Origin: Halorubrum rutilum
GTDB taxonomy: Archaea > Halobacteriota > Halobacteria > Halobacteriales > Haloferacaceae
Length of the DNA: 64,000 nt
Assembly (NCBI RefSeq): GCF_024494565.1
Contig: NZ_JANHDN010000004.1
Span: 124,001 to 188,000, forward strand
Direction: 5' to 3'
Shown: positions 26,416 through 36,940 of the stretch, one piece after another
Layout of the letters: each line of letters opens with the position of its first letter
How positions within the stretch are numbered: position 1 is the first letter of the stretch
Notes under the pieces: generated by a model
The model's database searches: none
Told to the model about the DNA's origin: nothing
What the model saw: only the letters and a program-made list of their open reading frames with translations
Program-made: the position numbers and the translations under genes

Positions 26416-26997
26416 ATGGCAACCAACACGGAGTCGGTGGATCTCGTCGGCGACGAGGCCGCGACGAACCTCGCCCGCGCGGCGCTGTTCGCCGCGCTCG
26501 TCGGCGCGTTCGCGTACGTCTCCTTCCCGTTCCCGGTGTCGCCCGCGCCGGTCACGCTACAGGTCCTCGGCGTCTTCCTCGCCGGGATATTCCTCGGTCC
26601 CGTCTGGGGCGGCGCGGCGCTCGTCCTGTACCTCGCCGCCGGCGCGCTCGGCGCGCCGGTGTTCGCGGGCGGCTCCGCGGGCTTCGGAGAGCTCGTGGGC
26701 GGGACCGCCGGCTACCTCTGGTCCTACCCCATCGCGGCCGCGCTCGTCGGCGCGATCGTCCACCGCGGCGGCGACATCCGCGACCTCGACGGCGTCTCCG
26801 TCCCGGTCCTGGTGGGCGCGATGGCCGTCGGCACGGCCGTCGTCTACGCGATGGGCGTCGCCGGCCTCTACCTGGTGCTGGAGCTCACCCCCGCCGAGGC
26901 GTTCGTCCAGGGCGCGGCCGTGTTCCTCCCCGCGGAGGCCGCGAAGATCGCCGCCGCGGTCGGGATCGTGCGCTCGGACGCGATCGCGGCCGCGTGA
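26416..26997 (+). CDS. bioY: Biotin ECF transporter, substrate-binding S component BioY
   Basis: A 193-residue membrane protein that binds biotin and works with the BioMN energising module. BioY family segments are FPVSPAPVTLQVLGVFLAGI (about residues 37-56), LGPVWGGAALVLYLAAGALG, GAPVFAGGSAGFGELVGGTA and GYLWSYPIAAALVGAIV. Six hydrophobic helices are visible. The ATG at 26416 (MATNTESVDL) follows the operator by 15 bases; a start at 26392 would lie inside the operator and is less likely. It is the first gene of a bioYMN operon. Confidence 0.95.
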   Translation: MATNTESVDLVGDEAATNLARAALFAALVGAFAYVSFPFPVSPAPVTLQVLGVFLAGIFLGPVWGGAALVLYLAAGALGAPVFAGGSAGFGELVGGTAGYLWSYPIAAALVGAIVHRGGDIRDLDGVSVPVLVGAMAVGTAVVYAMGVAGLYLVLELTPAEAFVQGAAVFLPAEAAKIAAAVGIVRSDAIAAA

Positions 26998-27087
26998 GGC
27001 GACGCCGTGAGCGATTCCGAGGTGACCGCGTGAGCCTTCCCGAGGTGGCGCCGTGACCGACCCGGAGGCGACGCCGTGATCGACGTC
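26996..27087 (+). repeat. Four 23-bp tandem copies of a translation start region
   Basis: Four consecutive 23-bp units start at 26996, 27019, 27042 and 27065. Each begins GAGG (ribosome-binding-like) and has GTGA at offset 11. Only the fourth GTG (27076) opens the bioM frame; the others are in different frames and soon stop. Confidence 0.8.
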
Positions 27088-27855
27088 GACGGCGTCACGT
27101 GTCGGTACGGCGGGACGGGCGCCGGGGAGCGCGACGGGGGCGGGGTAGTCGCCGTCGACGACGTCTCCCTCTCGGTCCCCGACGGCGAGTTCCTGGTCGT
27201 CGCGGGCGCGAACGGCTCCGGGAAGACGACGCTGGTCCGGACGTTTAACGGGCTCGTCGAGCCGGACTCGGGGTCGGTCTCGGTCAACGGGACCCCCGTC
27301 GGCGACGACCTCGTCGCCGCCCGGACCGCGGTCGGCATGGTGTTCCAAGAGCCCCGCGACCAGTTCGTCGCGGCCACCGTCGGCGCCGACGTCGCGTTCG
27401 GCCCGGAGAACCTCGGGCTCTCGCACGCCGAGATCGACCGCCGGGTCGGGGCCGCGCTCGACGCCGTGAACATGGGCGGGCGCGGGGACGACCGGATCGC
27501 GTCGCTGTCGGGCGGCGAGCGCGAGCGCGTCGCGATCGCCGGCGCGCTGGCGATGGAGCCGGACCACCTCGTCCTCGACGAGCCGTTCACCGGGCTCGAC
27601 GAGCCGGCCCGGCGGTCGGTCGTGGACGGCCTGCGAGAGCGCCACCGCGCGGGGACGGGCGTCGTCGTCGTCACCCACGACCTCCGCGACGTGCTCGGGC
27701 TCGCCGATCGCGTGGTGGGGCTGTCGGACGGCCGGATCGCGGTCGACGCGCCCCCGGACGCGGCCGTCGCTGACCTCCCGGGACTCGACGTGCGGGTCCC
27801 AGAAGGCGCGCTCACGGACCGCGGCGGTGACCACGTCCCGGCCTCCGACCCGTGA
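27076..27855 (+). CDS. bioM: Biotin ECF transporter ATPase BioM
   Basis: A 259-residue ABC ATPase. Walker A is GANGSGKTT (about residues 43-51), the Q loop VFQEPRDQF, the signature LSGGERERV, Walker B HLVLDEPF and the switch histidine VVTHDL, in the CbiO/EcfA order. It pairs with BioN to power uptake by BioY. The start is the GTG at 27076, the last of four duplicated start regions. Its stop overlaps the GTG of bioN. A cobalt or nickel ECF system is an alternative reading of the family, but the bioY neighbour and operator favour biotin. Confidence 0.92.
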   Translation: MIDVDGVTCRYGGTGAGERDGGGVVAVDDVSLSVPDGEFLVVAGANGSGKTTLVRTFNGLVEPDSGSVSVNGTPVGDDLVAARTAVGMVFQEPRDQFVAATVGADVAFGPENLGLSHAEIDRRVGAALDAVNMGGRGDDRIASLSGGERERVAIAGALAMEPDHLVLDEPFTGLDEPARRSVVDGLRERHRAGTGVVVVTHDLRDVLGLADRVVGLSDGRIAVDAPPDAAVADLPGLDVRVPEGALTDRGGDHVPASDP

Positions 27856-28565
27856 CCCTCTCGTACGCCCCCGGCGACTCGCTCGCCCACCGGCTCGACC
27901 CGCGGTCGAAGCTCCTCGTGCAGGTCGGGTTCGCGGCCGCGGCCTTCGCGCACACGACGCCCCGCGGGCTCGCGGCGCTGACGGTCCTCGCCGCGGGCTG
28001 CCTGCGGGCGGCCGGCGGCGGCCCCCGCGACCTGTGGGCGTACCGGGTCGCGCTCCCGTTCCTCCTCGTCGCCCCGGTCGTGGCGGGCGCGACGGTCGGC
28101 GACCCCTGGTTCCGCCTCGACCGCGCGGCCGACACGGCGCTGGCGAGCTACCGGGTCCTCCTGGTGCTCGTCGTCGCCGCCGCCTACGTGCGGTCGACGC
28201 CGGTCCGCGACTCCCGGGCGGCGGTCCAGTACGCGGTCCCCGGCAGGCCCGGGCGGCTGCTCGCGGCCGGCGTCGCGCTCGTGTTCCGGTTCCTCCCGCT
28301 GCTGAAGCGCGACCTGCTGACCGCGCGCGACGCCATGCGGGCGCGCCTGGGCGACGAGCTACCGGTGCGGGACAGGATGCGGATCGTCGCCGTCGCGGGG
28401 ATCGACCGCGCGTTCGGCCGCGCCGACCGGCTGGGAACCGCCCTCGCGGCCCGGTGTTTCGCGTGGAACCCGACGCTCCCGCGGCTGGCGTTCGGCCGGG
28501 GGGACGCCGTCGCGCTGGCGGTCGGAGTCGGCCTGCTCGCGGCCGCGCTGACCGGCGTGATCTGA
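27852..28565 (+). CDS. bioN: Biotin ECF transporter, transmembrane T component BioN
   Basis: A 237-residue CbiQ/EcfT-family membrane protein that couples the ATPase to the S component. The N-terminal PGDSLAHRLDPRSKLLVQVG (about residues 7-26) is the family start, and the coupling helices with A-R-G-like motifs appear in DAMRARLGDELPV and GTALAARCFAWNP. About five helices are visible. The start is a GTG overlapping the bioM stop (GTGA), so the operon is tightly coupled. Confidence 0.92.
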   Translation: MTLSYAPGDSLAHRLDPRSKLLVQVGFAAAAFAHTTPRGLAALTVLAAGCLRAAGGGPRDLWAYRVALPFLLVAPVVAGATVGDPWFRLDRAADTALASYRVLLVLVVAAAYVRSTPVRDSRAAVQYAVPGRPGRLLAAGVALVFRFLPLLKRDLLTARDAMRARLGDELPVRDRMRIVAVAGIDRAFGRADRLGTALAARCFAWNPTLPRLAFGRGDAVALAVGVGLLAAALTGVI

Positions 28566-28666
28566 CGGGGACCCCGCGATCGATCGGGGCCAGAGACCGG
28601 GCCCGGAGACCGGACCGATCCCGCGCCGTGGCAAGTTTTAACCGGACCGTATCCGGCTAACCTACC

Positions 28667-30859
28667 ATGACGCCCCTGCAGGCGGCCACCCGGGAGACGT
28701 TCTGGACGATCGGTCCGGTCGGGAAGGCCGCGTTCTACTGGCTCGCCGCGGTCGCGATCCTCGTGTTCCTGTACGGGGTGTACGCTCGGTTCGCGGCGTA
28801 CGCCCGCGGGAGCGCGGACCCTCGCGACCGGCTGTCGGACCTGCCCTCTCGGACGGTCGCGGCGACGAGGACGGTGCTCTCGAACGAGAACCAGTTCGAC
28901 GGCGACGCGTACACCGGCGTGATGCATACGTTCGTCCTCTGGGGGTTCCTCACCCTGCTCGTCGCGACGACGATCCTCGGGTTCGACATCGACGTCTACC
29001 GCCCGATCGCGGGCGAGTCGTTCTGGGTGGGCGACTTCTACCTCGCCTACCAGTTCGTCGTCGACGCGTTCGGCCTGCTGTTCGTCGTCGGCGTCGGGAT
29101 GGCGATGGTCCGCCGCTACCGGAACCGCGAGGGGCGGCTGTGGGGGAGACACACCTCGCTGGAGGACGACGCGTTCGTCTGGACCCTCTTCGCGCTCGGC
29201 GTCGGCGGCTTCGTCGTGCAGGCGCTCGGCATCGTCGGCCAGCCCGCGCGCGCCGACGAGACGGTGAGCTTCGTCGGGATGGCGATGGCCGCGGGGTTCG
29301 AGGCCGCGGGGCTGACCCCAGCCGGCGCCGAGGCGGTCTACGGCGTCGTCTGGTGGAGCCACGCGCTGCTGGCGTTCGCGTTCATCGCCTGGATCCCGTA
29401 CGCGAAGCCGTTCCACATGATCTCCTCGTTCGCGAACGTCGTCGCCCGCGACGAGAAGGCCGGCGCGCGGCTCCCGAACGTCCCCGCCGACCTCGACCAC
29501 ACCAACGCCGAGTCGCTCGACGACTTCACCTGGAAGGAGCTCATGGACGGCGACGCCTGTACCAAGTGCGGCCGCTGCACCGACGCCTGCCCGGCCGACA
29601 CCGTCGGCCGGAACCTCGACCCGCGAGACGTGATCTTAGACCTGAAGGCGTACCGCGAGTCCGTGACCGACGACCCGGTCGCGGGGAGCGGCGGCGGTCC
29701 GGTCGCGACTGACGGCGGCGTGGCCGGCTCCGCCGCCGTCAACGACGGAGGAACCGTCCCCATCGTCGCCGACGAGGGCGGGGTCATCGACGCCGAATCG
29801 ATGGAGTCGTGTATGTCCTGTATGGCCTGCATGGACGCCTGTCCGGTCGACATCGAGCACCTCACCTCGTTCACGAAGATGAACCGCCAGCTCGTCGACG
29901 AGGGGGCGGTTGACTCGAACCTCCAAGACGTGTTCCAAGACGTCATGGGGAAGGGGAACACCTTCGGCGAGTCCCAGGCGAACCGCGGCGACTGGGCGGA
30001 CGACCTCGACGACGTCGAGGTCCCGGACGCCCGCGAGCGGGAGGTGGAGTACCTCTGGTACGTCGGCGACTACCCGAGCTTCGACGACCGCAACAAGAAG
30101 GTCGCCCGCGCGCTCGCCCGGCTGTTCGACGAGGCCGACGTGTCGTTCGGCATCCTCTTCGACGACGAGAAGACGGACGGCAACGACATTCGGCGGATCG
30201 GCGAGGAGTTCCTCTACCTCGAACTCGCCGGCCACCACGTCGAGACGTTCGCGGACTGCGAGTTCGAGAGCATCGTCTGTACGGACCCGCACTCGTACAA
30301 CACCATCAAAAACGAGTACCCCGAGGTCGACTTCGCGGCGTTCGCCGACGACCCGATGATGCCGTTCGACCGCGAGGAGCCGTGGAACCCGGAGGGCGAG
30401 GTCGACGTGTTCCACTGGACGCAGGTGGTCGAGGAGCTGGTCGACGAGGGGCGGCTCGGCCTGTCGGGCGACGAGCTCGACTACACTGTCACCTACCACG
30501 ACCCCTGCCACCTCGGCCGGTACAACGACGAGTACGAGGCGCCCCGCGAGCTGATTCGCGCGACCGGCGCCGACCTCCACGAGATGCCGCGCTCCCGGGA
30601 CGACTCGTTCTGCTGCGGCGGCGGGGGCGGCGGGCTCTGGACCGAACACGACGAGGCGGTCAAACCGAGCGAGGAGCGCCTCCGCGAGGCGGTGGAGGAC
30701 ACCGACGCCGGCGACGCGGTCGAGAAGTTCGTCGTCGCCTGTCCGATGTGCACGACGATGTTCGAGGACGGCCGGAAGACGGGCGACTTCGAGGACGACG
30801 TGGAGATCGTCGACGTCGCGGAGCTCCTGATCGAGGCGGTGGCGGCCGGGAGAGCGTAA
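28667..30859 (+). CDS. Membrane-anchored heterodisulfide reductase-like iron-sulfur oxidoreductase
   Basis: A 730-residue fusion protein. Residues 1 to about 275 form a NarI/HdrE-like membrane domain with about six helices and histidines that could ligate heme (VMHTFVLWGF, WWSHALLAF). Two [4Fe-4S] motifs follow, CTKCGRCTDACP near 302 and CMSCMACMDACP near 383. The C-terminal HdrD/GlpC-like part has two CCG domains; the second reads YHDPCHLGRYNDE, SFCCGGGGGGLW and VVACPMCTTMF. Related proteins pass electrons from ETF or acyl-CoA dehydrogenases to the quinone pool. The electron donor here cannot be told from the context. A TATA-like GTTTTAACC is 27 nt before the ATG. Confidence 0.9.
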   Translation: MTPLQAATRETFWTIGPVGKAAFYWLAAVAILVFLYGVYARFAAYARGSADPRDRLSDLPSRTVAATRTVLSNENQFDGDAYTGVMHTFVLWGFLTLLVATTILGFDIDVYRPIAGESFWVGDFYLAYQFVVDAFGLLFVVGVGMAMVRRYRNREGRLWGRHTSLEDDAFVWTLFALGVGGFVVQALGIVGQPARADETVSFVGMAMAAGFEAAGLTPAGAEAVYGVVWWSHALLAFAFIAWIPYAKPFHMISSFANVVARDEKAGARLPNVPADLDHTNAESLDDFTWKELMDGDACTKCGRCTDACPADTVGRNLDPRDVILDLKAYRESVTDDPVAGSGGGPVATDGGVAGSAAVNDGGTVPIVADEGGVIDAESMESCMSCMACMDACPVDIEHLTSFTKMNRQLVDEGAVDSNLQDVFQDVMGKGNTFGESQANRGDWADDLDDVEVPDAREREVEYLWYVGDYPSFDDRNKKVARALARLFDEADVSFGILFDDEKTDGNDIRRIGEEFLYLELAGHHVETFADCEFESIVCTDPHSYNTIKNEYPEVDFAAFADDPMMPFDREEPWNPEGEVDVFHWTQVVEELVDEGRLGLSGDELDYTVTYHDPCHLGRYNDEYEAPRELIRATGADLHEMPRSRDDSFCCGGGGGGLWTEHDEAVKPSEERLREAVEDTDAGDAVEKFVVACPMCTTMFEDGRKTGDFEDDVEIVDVAELLIEAVAAGRA

Positions 30860-30935
30860 CGGAGGCGTGGGGCGTTCCGGTTCGCGTCCGCGCTCGGTCC
30901 CCGACGAGCACTCGCGGGGAGCTCGCCGACCGATC

Positions 30936-31003
30936 TATATAGCGTATATAGCGCACCCGAGCGGTACCCCTCGGACCGTACCCATCATAGCATACTACTT
31001 AAC
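30936..31003 (+). promoter_or_regulatory. pstS promoter with tandem 9-bp repeat
   Basis: A TATA-like TACTTAACC (30995-31003) predicts transcription starting at the pstS ATG (31027). About 45 bases further upstream the nonamer TATATAGCG occurs twice in direct tandem (30936-30953), a candidate activator site for phosphate-starvation control. Confidence 0.5.
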
Positions 31004-31026
31004 CGAAACTCGCCGATCGACTGGTA

Positions 31027-32064
31027 ATGGCATCCAGCCACGACACGGACGCGACGGGGATCACGCGGCGGCAATCGCTCGCGGCGCTCGGCGGGGCGGG
31101 CGCGCTGGCGCTCGCCGGCTGTACGCAGAGCGGCGGTGACGGCGGCTCCGGAGACGGCTCCGACGGCGGCTCCGGGGACGGCGCCGACGGTGGGAGCGGG
31201 GAGCTCTCCGGCCCGATCAACATCGCGGGGTCGAGCACGGTGTTCCCGCTGATGAGCGCGGTCATGGAGGACTTCGCCGAGATGCACCCGGGCGTCGACC
31301 CCGACATCAGCTCGACGGGGTCCGGCGGCGGCTTCTCGAACTTCTTCTGTACGGGCGACACGGATTTCAACAACGCCAGCCGCCCGATTCAGCCCGAGGA
31401 GGAGGAGCTGTGCGAGGAGAACGGCGTCGAGTACGTGGAGCTGATCGCGGCGACCGACGCGGTCACGGTCGTCGTCAACCCCGAGGCCGACTGGGTCGAC
31501 TCGCTCACGACCGACGAGCTCGCGCAGATCTGGCGGTCCGACCCCGCACAGACCTGGGACGAGGTCCGCGACGAGTTCCCCAACGAGGAGATCGAGCGGT
31601 TCGGCGCCGCCGACACCTCCGGCACGTACGACTACTTCATCGAGGCGATCCTCGGCGAGGAGGGCCACACCAGCGACTACCAGGCGACCGAGCAGGACAA
31701 CACGATCGCGCAGGGCGTCGCCGGCAGCGAGTACGCGATCGGCTACTTCGGCTTCGCGTACTACTTCCAGAACCCCGACCAGCTGAAGGCGCTCGGGATC
31801 GACGACGGGGACGGCCCGGTCGAGCCGAGCCTCGAAACGGCCTCCTCGGGCGAGTACACGCCCCTCTCGCGGCCGCTGTTCACGTACCCGTCGATCTCCT
31901 CGCTCGCCGAGGAGCACATCGCGGAGTTCGCCCGCTACTTCGTCGAGCAGACGACCAACGAGGAGCTCGTCGCGGGCGACGTCGGCTACGTCCCCGCCAC
32001 CGAGGAGACGCAGGAGGAGCAGATGGGGAAGCTCGAAGACGCGATCGAGCGGGCCCAGGGGTAG
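31027..32064 (+). CDS. pstS: Phosphate ABC transporter, substrate-binding lipoprotein
   Basis: A 345-residue exported phosphate-binding protein. The Tat signal RRQSLAALGGAGALALAGC (about residues 15-33) ends in a lipobox, followed by a Gly/Ser/Asp linker. The PstS domain has the phosphate-loop segments NIAGSSTVFPLMSAV, SSTGSGGGFSNFFCTGD and DTSGTYDYF. It is the first gene of pstSCAB. The mature protein would sit on the outer face of the membrane, held by lipid. Expression under phosphate starvation is expected from the family. Confidence 0.95.
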   Translation: MASSHDTDATGITRRQSLAALGGAGALALAGCTQSGGDGGSGDGSDGGSGDGADGGSGELSGPINIAGSSTVFPLMSAVMEDFAEMHPGVDPDISSTGSGGGFSNFFCTGDTDFNNASRPIQPEEEELCEENGVEYVELIAATDAVTVVVNPEADWVDSLTTDELAQIWRSDPAQTWDEVRDEFPNEEIERFGAADTSGTYDYFIEAILGEEGHTSDYQATEQDNTIAQGVAGSEYAIGYFGFAYYFQNPDQLKALGIDDGDGPVEPSLETASSGEYTPLSRPLFTYPSISSLAEEHIAEFARYFVEQTTNEELVAGDVGYVPATEETQEEQMGKLEDAIERAQG

Positions 32065-32121
32065 CGCCCCCGGAATGAACCGGTGTATTGATTTACGACA
32101 GCGTTCGATACCTCACCGTTC

Positions 32122-33096
32122 GTGACTGACAGCACAGAGAGTCCCGACCTGTCCCGGCGGGGCGGGCTCACACGACTGAAGGAGGGAACCTACGGCGGGC
32201 TGTTCGCGGCGTGCGCGGCGATCACCCTGCTCACGACCGTCGCGATCTTCGTCACGCTCCTGTCGGACGCGGTGGTGTTCTTCCGGTCGATCCCCGTCGC
32301 CGAGTTCCTCACCGGCACCAACTGGAGCCCGAACCCGGCCGGCGGGGGGCAGGCGTTCGGCATCATCCCGCTGCTGATCGGGACGATCACCGTGACGGTC
32401 ACCGCGGCGTTCATCTCGATCCCGATCGGGACGCTCACCGCGATCTACCTCAGCGAGTACGCGACCCCGAACGCCCGGTCGATCCTGAAGCCGCTGTTGG
32501 AGATCCTGGCCGGCATCCCGACCGTCGTCTACGGCTACTTCGCGCTGGTGTACGTCACCCCGGCACTGAAGGCGACGCTGTTCCCCGAGATGAGCACGTT
32601 CAACGCGCTCTCGGCGTCGATCATGGTCGGGATCATGACGATCCCGATGGTGTCGTCGATCTCCGAGGACGCCATGAGCGCGGTGCCGGACCAGCTCCGA
32701 CAGGCCGGCTACGGGCTCGGCGCGACCAAGTTCGAGGTGTCGACCGGGATCGTCGTTCCGGCGTCGATCTCCGGGATCGCCTCCTCGTACATCCTCGCCG
32801 TCTCCCGCGCCGTCGGCGAGACGATGATCGTCGTCGTCGCGATGGGCGCGCAGGCGCGGATGCCGGAGGTCCAGCGGGCGCTGTTCGGGATCCCGTTCGT
32901 CGACCCCGCCGACATCCTGTTGGAGTCCGGGATGACCATCACCGTCGCGATGGTCCAGATCACCGGGGGCGACCTCACCGGCGGCACGCTCCCGTACAAC
33001 TCCATGTTCGCGCTCGGTCTCGCGCTGTTCGCGGTCACCCTCGTCATGAACGTGATAAGCGACATCATCGCGGAACGCTACCGGGAGGAGTACTGA
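32122..33096 (+). CDS. pstC: Phosphate ABC transporter permease PstC
   Basis: A 324-residue permease with six helices. Conserved segments are TITVTVTAAFISIPIGTLTA, EILAGIPTVVYGYFALVYV (about residues 129-147), DQLRQAGYGLGATKFEVSTG (coupling region) and VSRAVGETMIVVVAMGA. The GTG at 32122 is 29 nt after a TATA-like TGATTTACGA, so the gene may have its own promoter in addition to readthrough from pstS. Its stop overlaps the ATG of pstA. Confidence 0.94.
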   Translation: MTDSTESPDLSRRGGLTRLKEGTYGGLFAACAAITLLTTVAIFVTLLSDAVVFFRSIPVAEFLTGTNWSPNPAGGGQAFGIIPLLIGTITVTVTAAFISIPIGTLTAIYLSEYATPNARSILKPLLEILAGIPTVVYGYFALVYVTPALKATLFPEMSTFNALSASIMVGIMTIPMVSSISEDAMSAVPDQLRQAGYGLGATKFEVSTGIVVPASISGIASSYILAVSRAVGETMIVVVAMGAQARMPEVQRALFGIPFVDPADILLESGMTITVAMVQITGGDLTGGTLPYNSMFALGLALFAVTLVMNVISDIIAERYREEY

Positions 33097-34862
33097 TGGC
33101 GACCGAGAACCCGAACGCCGACGGCTTCGGCGAGGTCAGCCGGGTCAGGGGGATCGCCTTCGAGTACCTCTCGTTCGGCGCGAGCGTGTTCGGCCTCGTC
33201 GCGCTCGGCGTCCTCTTGGTGTACGTCGCGATCGACGCCTTCGACCTGGCGAACGCCAGCCCCGAGTGGCTGCTGACGTACTTCCTCACGCTGGTCGTCC
33301 CGTTCCTCGCGTTCTGCCTGTTCAGCGCGAGCGACCCCGACGTCACCCGGCGCTCGCTCGGCGCGCTCGGCGGCGGCCTCGTCGCCGTCGCGGTGCTTTT
33401 CACCGCGGTCGAGGCGCTCGTCGCCCCGATCCCGCGACTCAACTGGCAGCTCGCGTACCTCTTCGTCGTCGCCGGGCCCGTCGCGGCGTACCTCGCGTAC
33501 GTCGGGAGCCGCGGCCGCGTCGGCGCGGTCGGCTTCGGGCTCCTCGGGCGGCTGATCGGCGGCGTCGCGATCGGGCTCGCGGTCGGCACCCTGTTCCTGG
33601 TGCTCGACCCGCTCGTGTGGTTCCTCGCGTACACGCTCGGGATCCTGCCGGCCGTCGGGCTGTACGCGCTCGGGCGGGGTCGGTCGTCGTCGCGCGCGCA
33701 GACCGCGGCGGCGCCGGTCGGGCTCGTCGGGCTGGTCGCCGCGGTGTTCCTCCGCGGCGTGGTCCCGGTGTTCCCGTCGGACCTCGTCATCTACCTCTGG
33801 ACGATCGCGGTCCCGGTCGCGGCCGCGGGGGCGTTCCTCGTCGCCGACCGTCGGGGCCGGACCGCCGCGGCGGTCGCCGGCGGCGTTCCGCTCGCCGTCG
33901 CGACCGCCGGCGGGTTCCTGGCCGCGGGCGCCGGGCTGCCGGCCCCCACGGTCCTCCTCGTGCTCGTCCTGACTGGCGTGCCGACCGCGGTCTACGTCTC
34001 CCGCGTGGTCGACAGCGGGGAGGGCCTCGTCGGGCTGGGGCTCCCGCTGCTGCTCGCCGCGGGCGTGGTCGCCGGAGCGCTGATCGTCGAGGCGTGGGGC
34101 GTCCCGGCGCCCGACCCGTGGCTCGACCCGTCGTACCTCACGGAGGCGCCCTCCCGAACGCCGACCGAGGCGGGGCTCTACCCGGCCATCGTCGGCTCCG
34201 TCATCATCATCGCGATGGTCGCGGTGCTGTCGTTCGCGCTCGGCGTCGGCACCTCCGTATTCCTGGAGGAGTACACGCCGGAGAGCGGGCCGCTCGGTAC
34301 CCTGACGCGGATCCTGCAGGTCAACGTCGCGAACCTCGCGGCGGTGCCGTCGGTCGTCTACGGCCTCCTCGGCCTCGGGCTGTTCGCGAACCTCCTCGGC
34401 CTCGGGATCGGGACGGCGGTGACCGCGGCGCTGACGCTGTCGCTGCTCATCCTGCCGATCACGATCATCTCGGCACAGGAGGCGATCCGGTCGGTGCCGG
34501 ACGACCTCCGGCGGGGCTCGGACGCCATGGGCGCGACGCGCTGGCAGACGACGAAGAACGTGGTGCTGCCCGAGGCGATGCCGGGGATCCTCACCGGGAC
34601 GATCCTCGCGCTCGGGCGGGCCATCGGCGAGACCGCGCCGCTCATCATGATCGGCGCGGCGACGACGGTGTTCAGGGCGCCGGACAGCCTCTTCAGCCGG
34701 TTCAGCGCGATGCCGATGCAGATCTACACGTGGGCCGGCTTCCCGCAGGCCGACTTCCGGTACGGCGTCGTCGCCGCGGGCGTCATCACGCTGCTGATCA
34801 TCCTCGTCGGCATGAACGGGACGGCGATACTGCTGCGGAACCGCGCGGAGCGGGGGAGCTAA
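33096..34862 (+). CDS. pstA: Phosphate ABC transporter permease PstA with extra membrane domain
   Basis: A 588-residue protein, about twice the length of bacterial PstA. The C-terminal 290 residues are the normal permease: [80 protein letters not shown] and the coupling region [16 protein letters not shown]. The N-terminal 300 residues add roughly nine helices of unknown function; long PstA proteins are usual in haloarchaea. It begins at the ATG overlapping the pstC stop and ends one base before pstB. Confidence 0.93.
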   Translation: MATENPNADGFGEVSRVRGIAFEYLSFGASVFGLVALGVLLVYVAIDAFDLANASPEWLLTYFLTLVVPFLAFCLFSASDPDVTRRSLGALGGGLVAVAVLFTAVEALVAPIPRLNWQLAYLFVVAGPVAAYLAYVGSRGRVGAVGFGLLGRLIGGVAIGLAVGTLFLVLDPLVWFLAYTLGILPAVGLYALGRGRSSSRAQTAAAPVGLVGLVAAVFLRGVVPVFPSDLVIYLWTIAVPVAAAGAFLVADRRGRTAAAVAGGVPLAVATAGGFLAAGAGLPAPTVLLVLVLTGVPTAVYVSRVVDSGEGLVGLGLPLLLAAGVVAGALIVEAWGVPAPDPWLDPSYLTEAPSRTPTEAGLYPAIVGSVIIIAMVAVLSFALGVGTSVFLEEYTPESGPLGTLTRILQVNVANLAAVPSVVYGLLGLGLFANLLGLGIGTAVTAALTLSLLILPITIISAQEAIRSVPDDLRRGSDAMGATRWQTTKNVVLPEAMPGILTGTILALGRAIGETAPLIMIGAATTVFRAPDSLFSRFSAMPMQIYTWAGFPQADFRYGVVAAGVITLLIILVGMNGTAILLRNRAERGS

Positions 34863-34863
34863 C

Positions 34864-35700
<837 letters not shown>

Positions 35701-35840
35701 GCGCCCCGCGTCGCCCGCCGCTCGCTCCGCGGCGAGCGGTCCGGACCGTTCGACGGCGGGCGGTGCGGACCGGCGCGTGAGGGGCGGGCCGGAGCGCCCG
35801 CTTCCGGAACCACTAATCGGTTCCGCGCGCATCCTCCACC

Positions 35841-36893
35841 GTGACGTTACTCGGGGAGCTCATCGGCGATCAGTCGCTGTTCGTCTGGATCCCGATCGGC
35901 GTCGTCGGGTTCCTCCTGACCTGGAAGGGCGCGAACGTCGTCGAGTCGACGACGTCGAAGATCAGCGACCACTTCGGCGTCTCGCAGGCGATCCAGGGCG
36001 GGCTGATCGTCGCGGCCGCGACCTCGTTCCCCGAGCTCGCGATCATCGTGATCTCCGTGCTGGTCCTCGGCGAGTTCGGCGTCGGCGCCGGCGCGCTCAT
36101 CGGCACCGCGGTGTTCAACATCTTGGTCATCCCCGCGGCCGTCGCCGTCACGAGCGGCGACACCACGACGACGCAGGGGATCGTCTACCGCGACGCCATC
36201 TTCTACATGGTCGCCGTCCTCGCGCTCTTCGGCGTGATCGCCCTGGGCGTCCTCGGCACCGACGGGCGGGAGCTCGCGCGGATCACGCCGCAGATGGGCG
36301 TCGGACTGCTGGTGCTGTACGGCGTGTACGTCATCCTGCTCGTCGGCGGGAAGAGCGGCGCGTCGGCGCGCAAGAAGGCCGAGTCGACGAACGTCCCGAA
36401 GCAGGTCGGGCTGTTCGCGGCCGGGCTGGCCGTCGTGCTCGTCGGCGTCGAGTCGATGATCGGGATGACGCTCGAAGCCTCCGAGGCGCTGGGCGCGCCG
36501 CCGTTCCTGATGTCCGTCACCGTGCTGTCGGTGATGAGCTCGTTCCCGGACCTCCTCGTCGGCGTGAAGATGGGCAAGGCCGGCGACAAGCGGGCCGCGG
36601 TCGCCAACGTCTTCGGGACGAACACGTTCAACCTCGTCGCCGCGCTGCCAATCGGCGTCATCCTCGCCGGCGGCGTCTCGATCGGGTTCCTCACCTCGGT
36701 CCCCCTCATGCTGTTCCTGTTTTACACCACCCTCGTCGTCGTGGTGATGGCCGCGACGGACTTCGAGATCACCACCGAGGAGGGGTACGCCTTCCTCGCG
36801 ATGTACGCGGCCTTCCTCGGCTGGATGACGACCGAGGCGCTCGGGATCACCACCCTGTTGACCGAGTCGACGCTCCGGACGATCGTCGGGTGA
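35841..36893 (+). CDS. Sodium/calcium exchanger family (CaCA) membrane protein
   Basis: A 350-residue cation/Ca2+ antiporter-family protein with about ten helices arranged as two inverted halves. The two alpha repeats are GGLIVAAATSFPELAIIVIS (about residues 53-72) plus GALIGTAVFNILVIPA, and VTVLSVMSSFPDLLVGVKMG plus VANVFGTNTFNLVAALP. The first half carries the glutamate of the ion site (FPELA) and the second an aspartate (FPDLL). Transported ion is not proven. The start is a GTG at 35841. Confidence 0.88.
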   Translation: MTLLGELIGDQSLFVWIPIGVVGFLLTWKGANVVESTTSKISDHFGVSQAIQGGLIVAAATSFPELAIIVISVLVLGEFGVGAGALIGTAVFNILVIPAAVAVTSGDTTTTQGIVYRDAIFYMVAVLALFGVIALGVLGTDGRELARITPQMGVGLLVLYGVYVILLVGGKSGASARKKAESTNVPKQVGLFAAGLAVVLVGVESMIGMTLEASEALGAPPFLMSVTVLSVMSSFPDLLVGVKMGKAGDKRAAVANVFGTNTFNLVAALPIGVILAGGVSIGFLTSVPLMLFLFYTTLVVVVMAATDFEITTEEGYAFLAMYAAFLGWMTTEALGITTLLTESTLRTIVG

Positions 36894-36940
36894 GCCGGCG
36901 GTGACTCGATCGGTGGCGCGACCGAGTCCCCGGCCCGCCG

